Below are positions 59,873 through 64,000 of a DNA stretch of 64,000 nucleotides, piece after piece. Each line of letters opens with the position of its first letter. Position 1 is the stretch's first letter. The position numbers and the translations under genes were made by a program. The stretch lies in the NCBI RefSeq assembly GCF_018531125.1, contig NZ_JAHDSY010000002.1, one strand, 5' to 3'. The notes beneath the pieces were generated by a model that made no database searches, was not told where the DNA came from, and was given only the letters and a program-made list of their open reading frames with translations. The DNA is from Canibacter zhuwentaonis. GTDB taxonomy: Bacteria; Actinomycetota; Actinomycetes; Actinomycetales; Microbacteriaceae.

Positions 59873-62323
59873 ATGAAAAAACTGCGCTTAATTAGCAGCA
59901 CCGCACTCAGCTGTGCACTGCTGCTAAATATTTTTGGCGCAGCTATTAGTCCGCCCACTCTCGTAAAAAATGCGCAAAACACACAGGCGAGCACGAACAG
60001 CCACGCGAAAACCGCACAAAACAAGCCAGCGGATGCGACCGGTCACGCACAAAATCCGCCAAACACCCAGGTAAGAACTAGCAATCTCACAAAAGCGCAG
60101 GCAGACACAAGCAACCGCGCAAACCCCCTCGCGCGCGCGCAAACAAACACGACTCAAAACAGCGAAGCCATCGTTACACTAAGCCCCGACACCCCTCAAA
60201 AACACACCGTTAGCGAAGTAGTTTTTACCGTATATATTAAAAACAGGGGCGAACAAACCCTGCCGGTCGGGGCTGTGAAGCTGTTTATGCGACCCGAAGC
60301 GGTGCTCGATCCTGACCTGCTAAACCGCGGGGTGGGTGAAAATCCGCTCCTCTTAAAAACCATAGGCATCGGTGCGCTCGAGCCCGACGCGCAAACACGC
60401 CAGACTGTAACCGTCCCGGTCGAGCAGCTCGCGCAACTAGGAATAACTGATGCCACAACACTGGGCGGCGCAACATACCTGTTTCAGGCCGTTTTTAGCC
60501 CCGGCGGCAACGCTGCCAAGCCAACCACAAGCGCGCAAACCCTGCCCGCCGACAACTACTCAACAACAACAGTAACCTTCGGAAACCCCACAACAAATGC
60601 GCAACTGGGCATAATCGTGCCGCTACTGCTGCCCGAAACAACAGAAACCATCCCGAGCCTCGCAGAAACAGCAGAAATCTTCAGGGTCACAGGCCCGCTA
60701 TCGCAGCTGTTATACGCGGCAGAGGCGCTAGATGCCACGCTCGCAATTGATCCGCGAATCCTGATCGCCCTGCGCTGCTACGGCGCAAACACTCCACCCG
60801 TCGCGCGGGAGTTTTTGGATCGCCTCGAAACCAGCCCCCTGCCCAGTTTTTTGCTGCAGTATGCCGATGCGGATCTGGGGCTGCAGGCGAAAATCAAAGT
60901 GCCATCGCCGCTGGCAAGCCCCGGCGCGAGTTTCACAGGCTCGCCCTCTTTTAACAACACCGCTCCCGCTCCCGAACCGGCGCACAACTCTGATTTTCTG
61001 AGCAATCTCGTCGCCGGAGCAGATCTCGGGCAAAACTTAAAGCCCGCAAAAGTTCCCAGCATAGAGAAGCTCACCGCGTGGCAAAACACCGCTATTCCCA
61101 ACATTTCTAACACCGCGATCGATGCCAGCGCGCGCACGGCATGGCTTGATTCTGCCACAACAAACAACGAGACACTACAATTTTTAGCGAATCACGGCTA
61201 CAAAAATATTTTTCTCGCAGACAGCAGCATTACCGAGCCTAACTCTCAGAGTGGCGGCGAAGATAGCTCACAGAATAACAGCGCAGATAGCACAAACGGC
61301 GTTAGCGTTGCAGAGCTGTCGCAGTTCAACGCAACTCTGCTAAACGGCGCGCTCACAGATGCCGCACAACGCGCCGCAACAGGCACCGCAGAGCAGCGGG
61401 CGCACGCGCTAGCACGGATTATCAACGAGCTTGCAATCAGGGCGAAAAGTTTCGGGCACACAATATTTGCGCTCGATCGCAGCGGAGTCGCAGACGGCAC
61501 AGAAACAGTAAATCTGCTGCACCAGCTAGCCGTTCTAGAGCACGTTGAGTTTGTGCGGGCGAATCAGGGAACAGGTCGCGCAGAAACCGCGCAGCCGCAT
61601 TTCACGCAGCAACTACAACCCGCGAGCAGCCATCAGCAAAATAATACAAAGCTAAAAAACCTGGAATTACGCGCCGCAAGCGCAACCAGGGCGCTCAATC
61701 AGGAAGCCGCAATCTTGCGCGGCAGCACGATACTTACCGATCCGCAATACCTCTCCCACTATCAGCGCGCGCGAATTCTTAACCTAATGAGCGCAAAATA
61801 CGCGCAGCACACAAACTACAAGAGCGTTGCAACCACTTTTCAAAACTACAACAACCAGCTCAGCAGCTCTGTGACGGTGGTTTCTGCCACGCACACGTAT
61901 CTTTTTGGGAGCAGCACAAATCTGCCCGTGCAGCTGCACAATAATCTACCTTTTGGGGCGCGAATACACATCCACGCTACCGCCGGGTCGCCGGCAATTG
62001 CGCTGCAGGGCGAAAAGGTGCAGGAGAAGTATCTTGCACCGGGGCAAACCTCAACGGTTATTGTGCCACTGCAAAGCAGAATCACTCACGCTGACTCAAG
62101 CATAGTGCTGAATATCACCGATGTCACAGAAAAACACACGCTGCACACGGCAACTATTAGGCTTTTTATTTCCAGCACGGTGGAAACTTTCGGCATTATT
62201 ATTTTCTCTCTGATCGCGGCTTCCCTTATTGTTTTTGGGGTTTATCGCAGTGTGCGCAGGCGACGGGCTAGAGTTTCACAGGCGGCGGATCAGAGCCACG
62301 CACAGCGAAAAAGAACCACGTAG
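59873..62323 (+). CDS. DUF6049 family secreted/membrane-anchored protein
   Basis: An 816-residue protein. The N-terminal signal peptide (about 1-25) precedes a Thr/Ala/Asn-rich low-complexity stretch (about 30-95). A beta-rich domain with TPQKHTVSEVVFTVYIKNRG follows, then a large domain with LGIIVPLLLPETTETIP and DATLAIDPRILIALRCYG, and a late beta domain. The single C-terminal TM is FGIIIFSLIAASLIVFGVYR (about 774-794) with a basic tail. Layout and position (cca side, before trxB) match DUF6049, usually encoded beside the lipid II flippase gene murJ; murJ is not here. Probably an outward-facing cell-wall assembly factor. The 210 bases to trxB hold degenerate repeats and no gene. Confidence 0.75.
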   Translation: MKKLRLISSTALSCALLLNIFGAAISPPTLVKNAQNTQASTNSHAKTAQNKPADATGHAQNPPNTQVRTSNLTKAQADTSNRANPLARAQTNTTQNSEAIVTLSPDTPQKHTVSEVVFTVYIKNRGEQTLPVGAVKLFMRPEAVLDPDLLNRGVGENPLLLKTIGIGALEPDAQTRQTVTVPVEQLAQLGITDATTLGGATYLFQAVFSPGGNAAKPTTSAQTLPADNYSTTTVTFGNPTTNAQLGIIVPLLLPETTETIPSLAETAEIFRVTGPLSQLLYAAEALDATLAIDPRILIALRCYGANTPPVAREFLDRLETSPLPSFLLQYADADLGLQAKIKVPSPLASPGASFTGSPSFNNTAPAPEPAHNSDFLSNLVAGADLGQNLKPAKVPSIEKLTAWQNTAIPNISNTAIDASARTAWLDSATTNNETLQFLANHGYKNIFLADSSITEPNSQSGGEDSSQNNSADSTNGVSVAELSQFNATLLNGALTDAAQRAATGTAEQRAHALARIINELAIRAKSFGHTIFALDRSGVADGTETVNLLHQLAVLEHVEFVRANQGTGRAETAQPHFTQQLQPASSHQQNNTKLKNLELRAASATRALNQEAAILRGSTILTDPQYLSHYQRARILNLMSAKYAQHTNYKSVATTFQNYNNQLSSSVTVVSATHTYLFGSSTNLPVQLHNNLPFGARIHIHATAGSPAIALQGEKVQEKYLAPGQTSTVIVPLQSRITHADSSIVLNITDVTEKHTLHTATIRLFISSTVETFGIIIFSLIAASLIVFGVYRSVRRRRARVSQAADQSHAQRKRTT

Positions 62324-62533
62324 CCCGAATAATGGCATTAAGGTCACACACAAGCCTAAATAGCGGCGAGCTAAAACTGCCTGGGAATCCGCACGAAGCT
62401 AAATAACAGCGAGGTAAACCCGCGCAGGTGACAAGCTAAGGTCGCACAAACCCAAATATCTGCTAAAACACAGTAAACACACAAAGTAAGGCACAAAAAT
62501 TAATGTGACACTTATTTTGTTCTGGGAGTAACT

Positions 62534-63457
62534 ATGAATCATAAAATAGCCATTATTGGCTCAGGCCCGGCGGCTTTAACCGCCGCAATTTATACGGCAC
62601 GAGCAGGGCTTGAACCGGTGCTTTTTGCAAGCTCAATAACCCCCGGCGGCGAGCTTATGAACACCACGGAGGTTGAGAATTTTCCAGGTTTCCCCGAGGG
62701 TATTCAGGGGCCAGAACTGATGGAAAAAATCCAGGCGCAGGCAGAGCGCTTTGGCACGCAGATCCGTTATGAGGATGTTACTGAGCTTGAGTTGAGCGAT
62801 GCCCGCAAAGTCATCACCACCAACTCGGGCAAGCACGAAGCTGATGCGGTTATTTTCGCGACCGGCTCTGCCTACCGCAAGCTGAATCTTGAGCACGAAG
62901 ACCGACTTTCCGGGCACGGGGTTTCCTGGTGCGCAACCTGCGACGGGTTTTTTTTCCGCGACAAAACCGTTGCGGTTATTGGCGGCGGTGATTCTGCCAT
63001 GGAAGAGGCCACATTCTTGACCAGATTCGCGAAAAAGGTTTATGTTATTCACCGGCGCGACAGCTTGCGCGCCTCAAAAATCATGCAGGAACGCGCTTTT
63101 TCCAACGAGAAGATCGAGTTTATCTGGAACTCAGAAATAACCGAGCTGCACGGTGACGACGCGCTCAGCGCTGTCACGGTTGGTAATCTTGAGAGCGGAG
63201 AGCACACCAGGCTTAAGCTAGACGGGCTTTTTATTGCAATTGGCAATGATCCGCGCACGCACCTCGTGCACCAGCAGCTTGCGCTAACTAAGGAGGGCAC
63301 AATCGCAGTTACGGGGCGCTCCTCGCACACAAGCATTCCAGGGGTTTTTGCCGCCGGGGACGTTATTGACTCTAAGTATCGGCAAGCAATCACAGCGGCA
63401 GGAAGCGGATGCGCTGCCGCTCTTGATGCTGAGCACTATCTCGCAGAAAATAATTAG
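62534..63457 (+). CDS. trxB: Thioredoxin reductase
   Basis: A 307-residue low-molecular-weight flavoprotein. The FAD fold starts IAIIGSGPAALTAAIYTARA; the redox pair is Cys133/Cys136 in SWCATCDGFFF. The NADPH motif is VIGGGDSAMEEATFL, and the C-terminal FAD motif is GVFAAGDVIDSKYRQ. It reduces TrxA, encoded 97 bases downstream, and probably NrdH. A purine-rich GGGAG precedes ATG 62534. Confidence 0.96.
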   Translation: MNHKIAIIGSGPAALTAAIYTARAGLEPVLFASSITPGGELMNTTEVENFPGFPEGIQGPELMEKIQAQAERFGTQIRYEDVTELELSDARKVITTNSGKHEADAVIFATGSAYRKLNLEHEDRLSGHGVSWCATCDGFFFRDKTVAVIGGGDSAMEEATFLTRFAKKVYVIHRRDSLRASKIMQERAFSNEKIEFIWNSEITELHGDDALSAVTVGNLESGEHTRLKLDGLFIAIGNDPRTHLVHQQLALTKEGTIAVTGRSSHTSIPGVFAAGDVIDSKYRQAITAAGSGCAAALDAEHYLAENN

Positions 63458-63554
63458 TTTTACTCACTAGTATTTACAGTGGAAACGTTATCTATCGGTA
63501 ATGTTGCGTTTACGGCCTGTATCTGGCATAAACTGCATAACATGAAAGGAAAAT

Positions 63555-63878
63555 ATGTCAAACGCACAGAATGTAACAGAGGCTGATTTCAAGAGCGAAG
63601 TTCTTGAAAGCGAACTACCTGTTCTCGTTGATTTTTGGGCACCGTGGTGCGGTCCTTGCCGCGCCCTGGGTCCTGTTATCGATGAGATTACCGGTGAGCT
63701 AGAGGGCAAAGTTCGCGTTGTAAAAGTAAACGTTGATGAGAACCCTAATCTTTCAGCGGAGTACAAAATCACATCCATTCCTGCCCTTAAAGTTATTAAG
63801 GGTGGCAGCGTGGCTCGTGAAATAGCCAGTGGCTCGAAAGAGCACCTGCTAAACGAGCTTAGCGAGTACACCAAGTAA
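63555..63878 (+). CDS. trxA: Thioredoxin
   Basis: A 107-residue thioredoxin with active site WCGPC (Cys32, Cys35) in VDFWAPWCGPCRALGP, cis-Pro loop ITSIPALKVIKGG and the standard C-terminal helix. GAAAGGAAA precedes ATG 63555. It is the usual partner of trxB in origin-proximal actinobacterial clusters, where parB/parA normally follow. Confidence 0.97.
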   Translation: MSNAQNVTEADFKSEVLESELPVLVDFWAPWCGPCRALGPVIDEITGELEGKVRVVKVNVDENPNLSAEYKITSIPALKVIKGGSVAREIASGSKEHLLNELSEYTK

Positions 63879-63892
63879 TTTATAGTTACTAA

Positions 63893-63926
63893 GGGGGGCT
63901 TAAGGCAGTTACGCCTTAAGCCCCCC
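63893..63926 (+). terminator. Terminator-like hairpin after trxA
   Basis: GGGGGGCTTAAGGC (63893-63906) pairs perfectly with GCCTTAAGCCCCCC (63913-63926) around a six-base loop. What follows is artefactual G-run, so the downstream U-tract cannot be judged. Confidence 0.6.
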
Positions 63927-63929
63927 CCG

Positions 63930-64000
<71 letters not shown>

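Overview
The window reads as the chromosome of a mid-GC (about 50%) Actinomycetota bacterium (class Actinomycetes); I cannot fix the genus. The evidence is NucS mismatch endonuclease, an nrdHIEF ribonucleotide reductase operon, clpB behind HspR-type (HAIR) operators, a DUF6049 gene beside cca and trxBA, an HtaA-domain surface protein with an LAxTG sorting signal, a DUF3618/holin-like/YtxH-like trio, and tRNA genes without encoded CCA. Two parS sites and the trxB-trxA pair put the right end close to the replication origin. The last 70 bases are almost pure G and look like a sequencing or assembly artefact at a contig end.

Layout: 0-5.2 kb is the end of a cell-envelope glycan cluster (DUF6541 membrane protein, flippase, two glycosyltransferases, DUF2304). 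5.3-10.7 kb holds a decayed gene scrap and a leftward 2-oxoacid dehydrogenase operon (aminotransferase, E1alpha, E1beta, E2). 10.8-16.4 kb has purB, two membrane proteins, dnaB with DnaA-box-like sites upstream, a heme-binding-type surface protein and tRNA-Tyr. 16.7-23.4 kb is accessory: a frameshifted and truncated bacteriocin-type ABC permease, a ruined type I restriction locus (hsdM and hsdR scraps around an intact rhuM), a broken Abi_2 gene, then an intact three-gene ABC exporter module.

23.4-33.2 kb is housekeeping: PLP homeostasis protein, SseB-like protein, nucS, MATE pump, M13 peptidase, trhO, tRNA-Arg, an RNA methylase and an N-domain-less clpB. 33.5-37.7 kb is a second accessory island. 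It has a dead phage terminase gene, then a compact cassette: a secreted helical protein (candidate bacteriocin), a two-TM partner (candidate immunity), a NarL-type response regulator, a histidine kinase, and a 71-residue preprotein that would release a short peptide with two cysteines. A 33-bp bipartite DNA element with identical spacing lies upstream of both the effector and the peptide/kinase operon. I regard this as the best candidate for an undescribed system: a peptide-sensing circuit that controls its own bacteriocin-like effector.

37.7-49.7 kb is an alcohol dehydrogenase, nrdHIEF with NrdR-like and DnaA boxes, a small XRE regulator, rlmH with a 26-bp tandem repeat grown from its 3' end, a stress/membrane trio, a HemD-like gene, phnA, two tRNAs, and rpsF-ssb-rpsR-rplI. 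49.9-58.2 kb is an oligopeptide/metallophore-type ABC importer divergent from a 697-residue FAD/NAD(P)-binding protein around a perfect palindrome, then a short-chain dehydrogenase. 58.3-63.9 kb is cca, DUF6049, trxB, trxA.

Across the whole window the heptamer GCGGATC (either strand) occurs about 79 times by my manual count, roughly ten times the random expectation. It is used in several reading frames. This looks like a genome-wide signal sequence of unknown function.
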